A stretch of DNA of 64,000 nt, taken from assembly GCA_023014335.1 (NCBI GenBank), contig JAECYW010000018.1:310001-374000 (forward strand), written 5' to 3'. The translations under genes and the position numbers were made by a program. This document shows, piece after piece, positions 1-10,653 of this stretch. The stretch is from Galerina marginata (Eukaryota; Basidiomycota; Agaricomycetes; Agaricales; Galerinaceae). Position 1 is the stretch's first letter, and each line of letters begins with the position of its first letter. The notes below the pieces were generated by a model. That model searched no databases and was not told the DNA's origin. It saw only the letters and a program-made list of their open reading frames with translations.

Positions 1-45
1 ATAACACTTCGATCAGTCTCCCCTCCACCTCTATCTAACCCCGTC

Positions 46-365
46 CCTACAGGCAGAATCCTTCGCCTGTCATCAGGATCTGAATTCATCAATACCTCGC
101 CCAGTTCCCTTGAGCAGAATCCTTCGCTCTGGGCTTTCCACAGGAGCAGAATCTTTCGCACCTGTGCCTCTGGCCTCCCACTCCGATAACGGCTTCCGAC
201 CCATCCCTACAGGCAGAATCCTTCGCCTGTCATAACGAGCTGAATCCATCGATACCTCGCCCAGTTCCCTTGAGCAGAATCCTTCGCTCTGGGCTTTCCA
301 CAGGAGCAGAATCTTTCGCAACTGTGCCTCTGGCTTCCTACTCCGATAACGGCTTCCGACCAACG
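46..365. repeat. Two tandem ~160 bp copies carrying short hairpin repeats
   Basis: A block of about 160 bp is repeated once, with matching hairpins at 49-70 and 209-230, 112-129 and 272-289, and 139-166 and about 299-326. Each hairpin has the core A-GAA-TCC(or TCT)-TTC between complementary arms that differ from one hairpin to the next: ACAGGC/GCCTGT, GAGC/GCTC, and CACAGG.GC/GC.CCTGTG. No gene is evident here. The arrangement is read directly from the sequence; the function is unknown. Confidence 0.8.
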
Positions 366-562
366 CCTACAAGACCTTCCGCTTGGCCTCGCCCTGTCCC
401 TCGAGGTGAATTACTTCACGCGCCTTCGGCTTGGGGAGGTCTGTATCATTTGACGAGGCTTTGGGCCACGGGTCCAGGTACGTATTTTTCTTGCTTGTTG
501 CCTTTCATAGGTTCTTCGTGACCTCGTATCTTAGATTTTTGATCCTATAGTTCCTTCCTTCC

Positions 563-824
563 GGCATAATCGAATTTGATTCGTGTATCAAGCGTAGAGC
601 CAAGTGAGCATTCACCAGGATTTCGGACGAGCAGTTGTGCTTCGGTGAACGTCTAATCGGCTTTGACGCCGTCGGGGTATATTCTACTACGATTCTTTTC
701 CTTGGTCTATTTGCTAAAAAAATCGGTTTTATCCAGGGACTCAACATCTCCAATGAGCACCATTACCGCGACGAGGGGTTGTACGCTGACTTTGCGCGGC
801 TGCTATCCGATCCCCTAATGGCCA
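563..824 (+). pseudogene. Decayed ribonucleotide reductase small subunit (R2) fragment
   Basis: In one frame the translation runs through IKRRAK, a stop at 605-607, then SDEQLCFGERLIGF, LGLFAKKIGFIQGL and NEHHYRDEGLYADFARLL. This follows the order of the ribonucleotide reductase R2 core: a KKKA-W-A-L segment, a FGERL-like helix, the KK-RG-MPGL segment, and the SNE-x-x-x-RDEG-x-H-x-DFA iron-ligand helix. The stop lies where R2 proteins usually have the tryptophan after KKA, the His of the RDEGxH motif is Tyr, and the rest of the roughly 400-residue protein is absent. It is therefore a short non-functional remnant, probably of a cellular gene. Coding before 563 or after 824 is not convincing. 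The family call is from motif memory; alignment to fungal R2 would settle it. Confidence 0.62.
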
Positions 825-1326
825 TTCTCATGCGGATGCTTCAAGATGTTCCTCGTGAAGGTCCTCACGATCAACCCAGAGCTTATGAAAGGTATATTTC
901 TCGACATTACTCCTCCGATTGATGTATTAATTTACCCTACTCGCAGGTATGCTGCATGTAAACGTCGTCTTGTGTCAAAAAATTGAATTAGTGTACTAAG
1001 TATCCTTATTTATGTAGTTCCGTTGAAATTTGATCTTAATCGTTCGGCGTTCGTGATACGCTACTTCGTTTCTTCCATCTAGTCAATTTTTATTTCTCAT
1101 TGTACTCAATTGCTTTATTATTTGAGATTTGAATCCGTTCGACAATCTTATCACTGCCTATTTCGCGGTTGTAACAATTCACGTGATCTCGTAACCTGAT
1201 GGTCACACAGGACAATCTCGGACTTACAATCTTGTCTTCACCCTTCAACCACCACCACCGCGGCCAACATAGACGGTAAGCATTCTCCGTCCTTCCTCCT
1301 TTTTTTCTTTTTCTTCGTGTTTCCTC
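825..1326. other. No gene recognised
   Basis: AT-richer spacer between the R2 remnant and the second hairpin cluster. I see no coding signal or repeat of note. Confidence 0.5.
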
Positions 1327-1714
1327 GAGGACCGGCAGAATCCTTCGCCGTCCTCTGCTGGGTCAGAGTCTTTCGACCCTTCGCACTTTGGTTCAATCGA
1401 GTCGAGGACGGGCAGAATCTTTCGCCGTCCTCTACTGGGTCTGAATCTTTCATTCTTTCGCCTATTCCTTCCGTCGCACACCTCCTTTGGCTCTCGAACT
1501 GGCAGAATCTATTGCCGTTCATGTTTTCCGACAACGTCGCCCACGGTGAACTCTACCAGGTCAGAATCCTTCGACCTGTCGCGAGTTCAGCGCCTGGATC
1601 GACGTCTACGATCACTCGAAGATTGGCAGAATCCATCGCCATCCTCGTTGGTCGACGATGTCGCAACGGTGAACTTAGACGATCACTCGAAGATTGGCAG
1701 AATCCATCGCCATC
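1327..1714. repeat. Second cluster of hairpin repeats with conserved core and variable arms
   Basis: At least seven hairpins share the core A-GAA-TCY-WTY with complementary, different arms: GAGGAC.GGC/GCCGTCCTC (1327-1355 and 1404-1432), GGGTC/GACCC (1360-1379), GAAC.GGC/GCCGTTC (1496-1520), CAGGTC/GACCTG (1557-1578) and GAT.GGC/GCCATC (1621-1643 and 1692-1714). The last two are part of a 71-bp tandem duplication. The cluster ends about 145 bp before the start of the next gene and could lie in its promoter or leader. Confidence 0.8.
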
Positions 1715-1858
1715 CTCGTTGATCGACGATGTCGCCACGCCGAACGTAGATCTGCATCTATCGGCCTGTGTTATTTCGCGCATTCGATGTCTGTGATTGT
1801 AAAGTGTGGTGTTCTGATTGATCTTTTCCATTCTTTGTAGGTCTTTTTGTTCAAAGTT

Positions 1859-4579
1859 ATGCCTGTTCAACCTCCCGGCGGTATGTTCTCTCTCTTATCA
1901 TCTTTCTATTCCATTTCTGACTTGACATAGATACTTATATTGACTGCTATGGCCAAGAGCGTTACTCTCAGAGCGGGATATTGAAAATCAAGGCGTATTC
2001 GCGACCGAATTCAGGTATGTCATTACTTTCTCAACAGGAATTTTGATAAACAGTGATATTTACAGCTAGGTATGTCGGGACGGATGCTCGGGTGATCCAC
2101 GAATACAGACGCGGCCTCAATTACGCTGTTCCCGGGCTCGATTACGGCTTAGGGGGCAAAGACGATCGAGGGTACCGTCGTCCGACTGGGATGGTCATAA
2201 CGTCGCCGAACATGGATTGGATTCCGGCCATCGTGCAGGATTCCGAGAAAGTCCTTCCTCGAACGGATGGCCATTATTTCTTGTCTGATTCCGGCCGGGC
2301 GCCTCTGTTTCACTACAACGGAACATATTTCTTGCCGTTTGTCCCAATTCGCCCTCCTGACAACGAGCTCCTTCAACACGAATTCGCTTTGGCGTGGAGA
2401 GTTCTTACGAAGGAGGATTTTATTTTGGAAAAAGGGGCCGAGTATTCTGGTTTGGGAAGGATTCGCCCTGCGTTGGCCGACGAGTTCATCGATCTTCGCA
2501 AGAAACTCTCATCCAGGATCCAAGCCCTCATTGACAAGCCTCGATGGCTAAGTCACCAGTATGACGAGATTCGTTTTAGCAAGACAGGCATGCACTATTC
2601 TTCCCTCACCCTCACATTCGCCCCCCAAACTTTCGAAGACACGCTTCTTACGGTTACAACTTTTCAACGTCACGTTTTGGAAGCCCTCGCATGTTACGCA
2701 TACCTCACGGTCTGGAAGGAAAGGGAAATGAACCTCGACGCCGATGCTGACCCACGTCCTGTCGACAAGTCTATCATGGGCGCACTTACCGTCGACGTAA
2801 ATCGGGCCATAAGTCTGCATGCCATGGGAGTTCCTGTTTGGCTCATTAGGCCACCTTCGGCGATCCCTCTTGACATGAATATCTCCTTCGAATGCGATCC
2901 TTCGGTGCCGTTTGGCCTTGCCAAAGAGGTCATGATAAACAAACCATCTGCTTATTCGGGTTTTGCCTGTGCGACGCGGAACCGTGCTTGTCTGCGCACT
3001 GGCATGCAAAGCATCAAGTTAGGTCATAGCGCCTTCCATATCACCTCGCAAGAGGAGGTTACTAACTACGAGATGGGTAAGTGTTTTGGTTCAATGCTGT
3101 ATCCTATCTGATTAATTTTTTTTAGATGATGTTAGGCTTGAGGATCCCCTTGTGGCCTTCCCAGCCAGGGCGGCCCAGCAGAATGCCCCCCCCGCAGTTC
3201 CCTCGACATCCTCCTCTCGTCCTGCTCTCTCCTCTTCGTCAGCCAGGGCGGGCGTGCCTTCTTCCACGAGTTCTTCCACCTCCGCACCCTCCACTTCATC
3301 GACCAAGCCGGCTATGCTGCCTCCCTCTTCTGGTCGTTTCATTACCGAGGAACAGAAGTTTGCCATAGACTTGACGAAGTTCGAAGAGCCGGTGTCGGTT
3401 TTGCAACCGAACGTCAATGACATCTGGAGGTCCGCCCGGAGCGGCGTGATTAAGGATTGGCGACGGATTATCAACCATCCAGACCTCAAGCTTCTCCACG
3501 GCTACCCCATGTTCCCGCCTTCTATCTTGATGAACGAGACTCCTGGTTCGTCCGACTGGAATGTTGGGCGAACTTTGGCTTATGCTATTGGGTGGCTCGC
3601 GATGCGGGTTGCATGGTTCAGTCGCACAACCACTCGACTCCCTGGGGACAACGAGTTACCTACCCCTTACGACTGGAGGAATTTTCTTTGGAAGATGGTG
3701 GCCGTCCCGATGGGCATTATACCGGAGCCTGGTGAGGATGCGCCGGGGATTGCTTCTCCGGGTCTTGAGTCTGCCATGGACTCGGGACCGACTTCCAGTT
3801 CAAAACAGTTCCGTGGAGCGGGCAATTCGTCGCGCGGGCGTGGTGTGACTCCTCCGTCGCGTGGCCTCGGAGCCCCTCGAGGAACAGTGGGAAGATCTTC
3901 GGGTGTCTCCTCGTCGCAGGCCTCTACTTCCAATTCCTCGTCTACGTCTTCCAATCGGCCGAACAAGCGTCGCCGTGTTTTCAATGCCGAAGCCCTCATA
4001 AAGTTGTTCAGTCTTACGTCCATGGTGTCCATCAAGGGGCCGACCACTCTCTATTGGGACGGCGTGGAGGTCATTTCCAGGGAGGAGATGGCTGCTGGCA
4101 CCTTTTCTCTTTCCACCACTGTCATGCGGCAGATCGTATGGGATCTCCACGAACACAATTTCCGCTTGGAGTTCTTGGCGCTAGACCGCTGTGTTCTACC
4201 AAGGAATGCAATGTTGGAATGGGAGGCAGCCCAGCGTGACCGCCTCGTTTACTCCTGCTTTATGTTCCGCACTCCCCTTCTGGTGAATTTGCCAAAGCGC
4301 GATTGAGGGCTTGGTGCCGCGAATTATGCGGATCGCGTTGATGTAGTGGAAGCTTTTCGGGTCGTTCTTTCGTCTTGGCCAGGGTCCCCGGCAGAGAAGC
4401 TCAAGGGGATGAGTACCTTTGGGAAGAAAACACAGACCATGTCCGTGGCCACGGAGGCGAGTGTTAGGGCAGTGGAGAGGATTGCATGTCCTTTTTACTG
4501 CCAAACATTCTTCGATTACTTCGGAAGGGCCCCGTCTATCCCGTATCAACTTCCGGACGTATCTCCTGCCGTGGCGTAA
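1859..4579 (+). pseudogene. Conserved basidiomycete gene of unknown function, broken by one in-frame TGA
   Basis: Four exons join in phase: 1859-1880, 1931-2014, 2066-3076 and 3126 onward, with introns of 49-51 nt and clear GT..AG ends. The start MPVQPPG is the first ATG of the frame. The product reaches 765 residues before a TGA at 4304-4306. The same frame then stays open for 91 more codons to 4579, with a plausible continuation (SSWPGSPAEKL), so the TGA looks like a recent nonsense change, for example CGA to TGA. The N-terminal half contains VPVWLIRP, a segment I associate with a large Agaricomycete family of unknown function. The middle (about residues 380-420 and 590-660) is Ser/Pro/Thr/Gly-rich and disordered, with a basic NKRRR stretch near residue 650. 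No function is assigned. The alternative is that the TGA is the true end and the protein is merely shorter. Confidence 0.7.
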
Positions 4580-4678
4580 TCTTGTACTTTGGTAAGAGAT
4601 CATCTGATAGACTAATTATAATACTGAACTTTTCTATTTTAGAGTGTATATATATCTTTTCGTGTGACGTGTCGGACA

Positions 4679-4705
4679 GGTGATTGGTCTCATCAGCCAA
4701 TCACC
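4679..4705. promoter_or_regulatory. Inverted CCAAT-box hairpin upstream of the KDZ gene
   Basis: A perfect 9-bp inverted repeat, GGTGATTGG and CCAATCACC with a 9-nt loop, presents two CCAAT boxes in opposite orientation about 140 bp before the KDZ start codon. CCAAT boxes bind the fungal HAP/NF-Y complex, so this may be a promoter element; that role is inferred. Confidence 0.45.
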
Positions 4706-4845
4706 TTTGAATTTATATTGATGATCTTGGGACGTGCTGCGATGTGATTGTAAGTTGTTAAGGGTTGTTATAAAGGTAGGGTATGTGGCTTTTGATTCAT
4801 TGCTTTCCGCATCTTCAGACCCTCCCTTTTTCCTCTTTGTTTTCC

Positions 4846-7800
4846 ATGCCTTCTGCTTTCCGTCGTGCTACTGCTCTGGGTTCAGCTGCTGTACCAGCTG
4901 GGTCAACGGCAGCACCATCATTAGTACCAATTGAATCTGTTCCTGTTTCTCGGAGACCCTATGGCTTGCCTGATGTGGTTGTGGGTGCGGAAGGTCGAGT
5001 TTATGCTGCAGGGGGGACTTTTTCTCAAGTCAGACCAGCAGAGGGAGTAGTCCTTACCCAGGATGAAGCTGTTCATGTGCCTATGGATCCCCCGGATGGT
5101 GGGCTTGGTGCGGAGGCTCAGACCAAAGCAGAAAAGAAGCAGAGGCAGTGGCGCAGATGGAGTGAGGATATTATTCCAGCTTTGTTAAAGCCATATTTGT
5201 CTCTTTTGCATGAGTCTTCTGGCTTGCGTAACATGGAGGAGTTCAGGAAGCCTAAAGGATGTGTGGGCTGTGCAGATGGACGTTTGATTGAGGTTTCATG
5301 TATTTTCTTTGAACGTAAGTCTTATCTTGATCTGTAGAGAAGACATATTGACTGTGATTAGGAATTGAGAAGATCAGTCTGTGTACCTGCACAGATCCAG
5401 CTTTACAGCTTCTTAATCAGGGCCTATTTCCTTGTGCTCCTTTGGAACCTACCTTGGCAGTTGACCTCAATGTCTTGGATTTCGCCAGGAGTTTGTTTGC
5501 TAATGCTGCTCCTAATACTACTGCATGGTGTGAAACTTTGGAAGGTTTTCTTAGTGCTAGAAACTTCAAGTTAACAACTCGTGTATGTCTTGCTATGGTT
5601 TTGTGTTGTATATATCAAAAGCTAAAATTGCTTTAGGACAGTTTACGTGGCCGGTTTGGAAATGCTTTGCTTTGGTATGCCACTTTAACGGACACCAAAA
5701 ATCTGTTGATGCGGGATTATTTAAACAAAGTAAGAGGAGCTATATTATCTATGGATGATGAAGATGGAGAGGATGAAGGTGAATTTGTTTGAAAGTTTTC
5801 TTTGTTAATTTGAACCTCAAGGTTGCTTCTAGATGTTCATTATGAGCCACAGAGGTTGAGGACTGCGACTGATGAGCCGCAACCTGAAGGTATATATTGG
5901 TTTGCTTGACTATTTTTTCATCTATTGATTTCTGTAATAGGTGGACAAGAGGGAGATAAAAATGAGGGGTTTCACGCTAACCGCCCAAGTGAATATCTTC
6001 GTGAGAGATGTCCTCTTTGCTTTGGGGGTGAAAATTGGTGTAAGCCAGATGAATTGTGAGTATCTCTGATATATTTATTGAATCCTCATATTATAACTCC
6101 AATACTAGGGTTGATGCGATTGTTTGCATTGATGCATGCTTTACCCAAAAGCGCCGTAAAACGGACACCAAGCAATGGCAGGGTCCACGCACTCATCCTG
6201 AAACTATTTTTATCCCTCGAGATGAAGTGGATGCAATGGAGGCCAAGGTAGAAGAGATACGACCACCCAAGAAGTCTAAGTCTAAGGGTAAATCCTCGGA
6301 AACTGGAGCAGGAGCTGAACCAGACTACGAACCTGGAATGCGAGTGCCTACATCTGTGCTTGATGGCTGTAATGATTCATTTCTGGCAGCTGATGAGAAA
6401 CGAATCAAAGCTAGTACTTTGTTTTTTGCAGATACTGGACTTATGGCCTTGCTTTGCCGGCATGATCGTGTTTTGTGGCTTGTGAATATGACTTCAGCTG
6501 GTGAAAAGCAGCACTATGCTTTGACTTTGCTGATGAAACTATATGAGCATATACCAGAGTCAATGCGGATTGGACTATTGTATGATATTGGTTGTCAGTT
6601 GCACCGCAGCTGTGAGAAATTTGGGTTTCTAGGCAATTTTTTGAATCGCATTGTCTTTGGGATCTCTGTGTTTCATGCTTATGGACATCAATGGCCATGC
6701 CAAGTCATATATCACCCCCGTAAATGTGTGGGATTCGGGCTTACAGATGGCGAGGGCTGCGAAAGATTTTGGAGTGCAATTAAAGCCTTAATCCCATCTT
6801 GCCGAGTGTCAGGGTATTACAATCGTATTTATACGATTGATACTCAGGTTAAACACATTGATGAAAAGTCATTATTGGGTCTGGGAAGTTGGCTGCAGCG
6901 TAAATGGAAGACTACTGTAGAAAAGAAAAATGCAGCTGTAGAAGGACTTCAGCCTGTTTGGGATCTTGGTTATACTGAAGCTCTCCTACGGGATGAATGG
7001 AAGGCTCAGATTATTGAACAAACCAAACCTTTGACAAAACAGTCCAAGCATTTGGCCAACAAAGAAATCGAGGGTATTTTGGCATTGGTAAAGAATAGGG
7101 AAAATGATGAAAAGGAGTTGGAGGAGTATGAAAATATGCTGGAGGATGGTGAATTTGATGATGGTCTTGATGCATCTACTGTCCAGGCCTATATTGAAGA
7201 CCTCCAAAATAAAATAAAACGGACAAGGAAGACTATTGAGAATAAAAGAGCAAAACTCTCCGTTGATGGCAGACTGAATCTCAGCAAGCTCATAGGAAAT
7301 GAATTTCTGAAAATGCGGATGAATGCTTTGGCTGTGAAGCAGAGAATCCGCGACCGACTACGACAACGGAAGTTTGAAATTGAAGGTTTACAGCGAGCAT
7401 ATCGGAATACTGTCAATCAGGCAAAACTGCAAAAGCACACAGATCAGCAGATTCGCAAGAAAGAGCCAGGCATTCAATCACTTGCTAGAAGCTACAATAA
7501 ACTGTGTGCTGAGCTTGTTAAATTGATTACCACAAAGAAAGCTCCTCTGGGTGCACTTGCACCTTTGCCAATTGAACTTGAAGGGCTATTTAAACTTGAT
7601 GTTGATGATAATATCTGGCAAGATATTGGACTGACTGATGACAATGATAATCAAATGGATGTTCCTTTGTGGCTTGGAGATGAAGATGTCCGGACAGGGA
7701 TTAAATGGCTATTACAGCTTGATCGGTGCTTGGAAGAAGAAAGACGACTTGAGGCTGAGAAGATATCTATGTTTCAATGGATGCGCGAAGAGTGGATTAT

Positions 7801-8152
7801 TGCAGTAACTGCTTTGCAATGGTCTGAAGAATCACCCGAGTTGGTTTATCAGTTAAACAGACGCAAAAACTATCTACTTCGATTGTGTTTAACTTGGGAG
7901 CCTGTTGTGAGGCAAGTTCCTGGGGTTTTGGAAGGCAGCTGGGGACCTACTCTGGAAGAATTGGCACAGGCTAGAAAATTGGAGAATACTGAAAATGTTA
8001 TTGAAAGAGAGGCCCAAAAGGAGGAAAATGATGATGGTTCTGTTGGTTCTGAGGAGGAAGGATTGATGGAGGAATCTGAGATGATGGACACTATGGAGAC
8101 AGAAGGATTGGATATGGAAATTGAGTATTCTGATGATGACATGATCTTGTAA
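4846..8152 (+). CDS. KDZ (Kyakuja-Dileera-Zisupton) transposase
   Basis: Six exons join in phase: 4846-5314, 5362-5582, 5637-5778, 5833-5889, 5941-6055 and 6109-8152, giving 1015 residues with no internal stop. A Cys-rich N-terminal module includes CVGC near residue 142, then LCTCTDP and CPLC, as in the cysteine clusters that accompany KDZ transposases. The catalytic core follows: CIDACF (Asp343), LYDIGCQ (Asp494) and DGEGCERFW (Glu550 or Glu553), matching the expected D-D-E order of an RNase H-fold cut-and-paste transposase. A charged, coiled-coil-like region spans about residues 650-830 and the C-terminus is acidic. I chose ATG 4846; ATG 4783 is in frame but would add a hydrophobic leader. 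The gene appears intact and could be active. KDZ elements are known to co-occur with TET/JBP dioxygenases in basidiomycetes, and one such gene lies at 57-59 kb here. Confidence 0.88.
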
Positions 8153-8239
8153 TTCATTTTCATGATTGATATGAATAATATGCCTTCAATTTTTTGTAAA
8201 TAACTGCATAGATAGTAATGCTCTGTAGTATAAAATAGT

Positions 8240-8570
8240 TTATTTGACTATGGTAAAATGTTTTTCCCTATTAGTAAAATGGTTTTAAATATGTTAAAAT
8301 GTTTTTGGACTATGGTAAAATGTTTTTACCTGTAGTAAAATGTTTTTTGACTATAGTAAAATGTTTTCCGGTGACTTTAAAATGTTTTTAACCTTGCTAA
8401 AATCCTTTTAGATGATGATTGATGGTAGTAAAATGTTTTTTCTTTAGGGTTAAAATCTTTTCACTGGGTCAAAACCATTTTCTTTAGGTTAAAAAACATT
8501 TATTTCCTCTTAAATCATTTTAACAATATTAAAAACATTTTAACTACATCTAAAACATTTTCTGTGGGAG
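8240..8570. repeat. Cluster of AAAATGTTTT / AAAACATTTT motifs downstream of KDZ
   Basis: About ten AAAATGTTTT-type motifs run in one orientation (8245-8450), followed by the opposite orientation AAAACATTTT (8460-8565). The spacing is irregular. Such clusters can be subterminal transposase-binding repeats, but ownership by the KDZ element or the neighbouring Helitron is unresolved. A matching cluster lies at 10385-10590. Confidence 0.55.
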
Positions 8571-8635
8571 GAATATAATACTGATTGATCATGATCTTTC
8601 TGTGCCATTGGCCAGAAAGACTTCACCAATAATTT

Positions 8636-9400
8636 TTTGGAGCATTGTAAATGTTGTCCTCTTTGCTTTGTATGATTCTGTTAGCCAGACGGACTTCACT
8701 GATGTTTTTTAAAGCATTGGAAATGTTGTCCTCTTTGCTTTCTAAAATTCTCTTAGCCAGACAGACTTCACTGATGTTTTTTAAAGCATTGGAAATGTTG
8801 TCCTCTTTGCTTTCTAAAATTCTCTTAGCCAGACAGACTTCACTGATGTTTTTTAAAGCATTGGACATGTTGTCCTCTTTGCTTTCTAAGATTCGCGCTC
8901 AATGACTTGGATTATTCTCTGGTGGATTCAGCCAGACGGACTTCACTGATGTTTTTTAAAGCATTGGAAATGTTGTCCTCTTTGCTTTGTATGATTTTCT
9001 TAGCCAGACAGACTTCACTGATGTTTTTTAAAGCATTGGACATGTTGTCCTCTTTGCTTTCTAAAATTCTCTTAGCCAGACAGACTTCACTGATGTTTTT
9101 TAAAGCATTGGAAATGTTGTCCTCTTTGCTTTCTAAAATTCTCTTAGCCAGACAGACTTCACTGATGTTTTTTAAAGCATTGGAAATGTTGTCCTCTTTG
9201 CTTTCTAAAATTCTCTTAGCCAGACAGACTTCACTGATGTTTTTTAAAGCATTGGACATGTTGTCCTCTTTGCTTTCTAAGATTCGCGCTCAATGACTTG
9301 GATTATTCTCTGGTGGATTCAGCCAGACGGACTTCACTGATGTTTTTTAAAGCATTGGACATGCTGTTCTCTTTGCTTTCTCAGATTCGCGCTCAATGAC
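8636..9400. repeat. 72-bp minisatellite with a higher-order unit
   Basis: A 72-bp unit containing TTAGCCAGAC and GACTTCACTGATG repeats head to tail (TTAGCCAG at 8681, 8753, 8825 and onward). A longer variant ending in GATTCGCGCTCAATGACTTGG recurs near 8890, 9286 and 9386 and marks a higher-order period. Because 72 is divisible by three, both strands show open frames over the array; these are not taken as genes. Confidence 0.9.
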
Positions 9401-9594
9401 TTGGATTATTCTCTAGTGGATTCTGTGCATCCTCAAATTTATTGGATCCTCAGGTTCACTTGTGGAATGCCATGATGTGTGCAATGAACTGACGGCGACC
9501 TGAATTTCACTTGAAGTGACTTGGGCCATGCTGTAATAACATTTTCACCTTCTTTAATTCACTTGCAGATATGCACTGGCACAGGTAACATGTC

Positions 9595-10050
9595 ATGCAT
9601 AAGCAAGATGTCTTTGAATTGAACCATCTATCTTGTCCCAAATTCCTCCGACTTTTCGGTTGCTTGGGTGTCATGCATAAGCAAGATGTCTTTGAATTGA
9701 CCCATCTATCTTGTCCCGAATTCCTCCGACTTTTCGGTTGCTTAAGTGAGATCGGTAAGCAAGATGTCTTTGAATTGAACCATCTATCTTGTCCCAAATT
9801 CCTCCGACTTTTCGGTTGCTTGGGTGTCATGCATAAGCAAGATGTCTTTGAATTGACCCATCTATCTTGTCCCGAATTCCTCCGACTTTTCGGTTGCTTA
9901 AGTGAGATCAGTAAGCAAGATGTCTTTGAATTGAACCATCTATCTTGTCCCAAATTCCTCCGACTTTTCGGTTGCTTAGGTGTCATGCATAAGCAAGATG
10001 TCTTTGAATTGACCCATCTATCTTATCCCAAAATCCTCCAACTTTTCACC
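9595..10050. repeat. 78-bp minisatellite with alternating unit types
   Basis: Units start at 9595, 9673, 9751, 9829, 9907 and 9985, exactly 78 bp apart. Two variants alternate, ATGCATAAGC or ATC(G/A)GTAAGC at the head and AACCATC or ACCCATC inside, so the real repeat is about 156 bp. The period is again a multiple of three and gives long but meaningless open frames on both strands. Confidence 0.92.
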
Positions 10051-10384
10051 ATTCTATATTTCCCTTGCAGCAGTCTAGCTTTGACATTGTAATATTTTAA
10101 TGAACTCATTACATCTTTAGTTTTACTTGCAGCCCACTTGTGGTGACTTGGGTGGTGGTGGAGTTCTTCTTTACATTGTATACTTCAGATGCTCAGTCTT
10201 TATATTTGCATATTGATTCATTGGATTGGATTTCTTCTTAAAGTATGTTTTTTTGCTTCTTATTGTTGTGTGGGCCAGTAATAAGCCTTGAGATATTCCT
10301 GGGACTGTGCCAGTACTGCTGGAAATAACAAAAGTTTTTTTTATTTTAGGACCCCTGGCACTCCTCAAGAATATTAATTATTTT

Positions 10385-10590
10385 AACTATGAAAAACATT
10401 TTCTGTGTCACAAAATTTACAGTCCTGAAAACATTTTTATATGAAATGTTTTCACATACAAAAATGTTTTCCATTTATCTATATTTAGAGTTGCAGAATC
10501 ATTTTATTAAAAAACATTTTCTAAAATGTTTTTATTATTGGCAGAAAATGATTTGCATAAAATGTTTTTATAAATCATTTTAGGCCTACC
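10385..10590. repeat. Second AAAACATTTT / AAAATGTTTT cluster
   Basis: AT-rich stretch with about eight copies of the same decamer-like motif in both orientations, sometimes abutting as an inverted pair. With the cluster at 8240-8570 it brackets the two minisatellites and lies directly before the Helitron reading frame. Confidence 0.55.
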
Positions 10591-10653
10591 TTTAGGTTGT
10601 ATTTCCTATCAGGAATTAATCAACCTAATAGGTTAGTCATAAGGGGCCACTGA

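Noticed and set aside
1317..1796. 159-codon open frame over the hairpin cluster
   Set aside because: The frame follows the hairpin repeats, has no family resemblance, and the next gene has its own well-supported start at 1859.
8651..10092. Open frames of 84-165 codons on both strands
   Set aside because: They are a by-product of 72- and 78-bp repeats with periods divisible by three.
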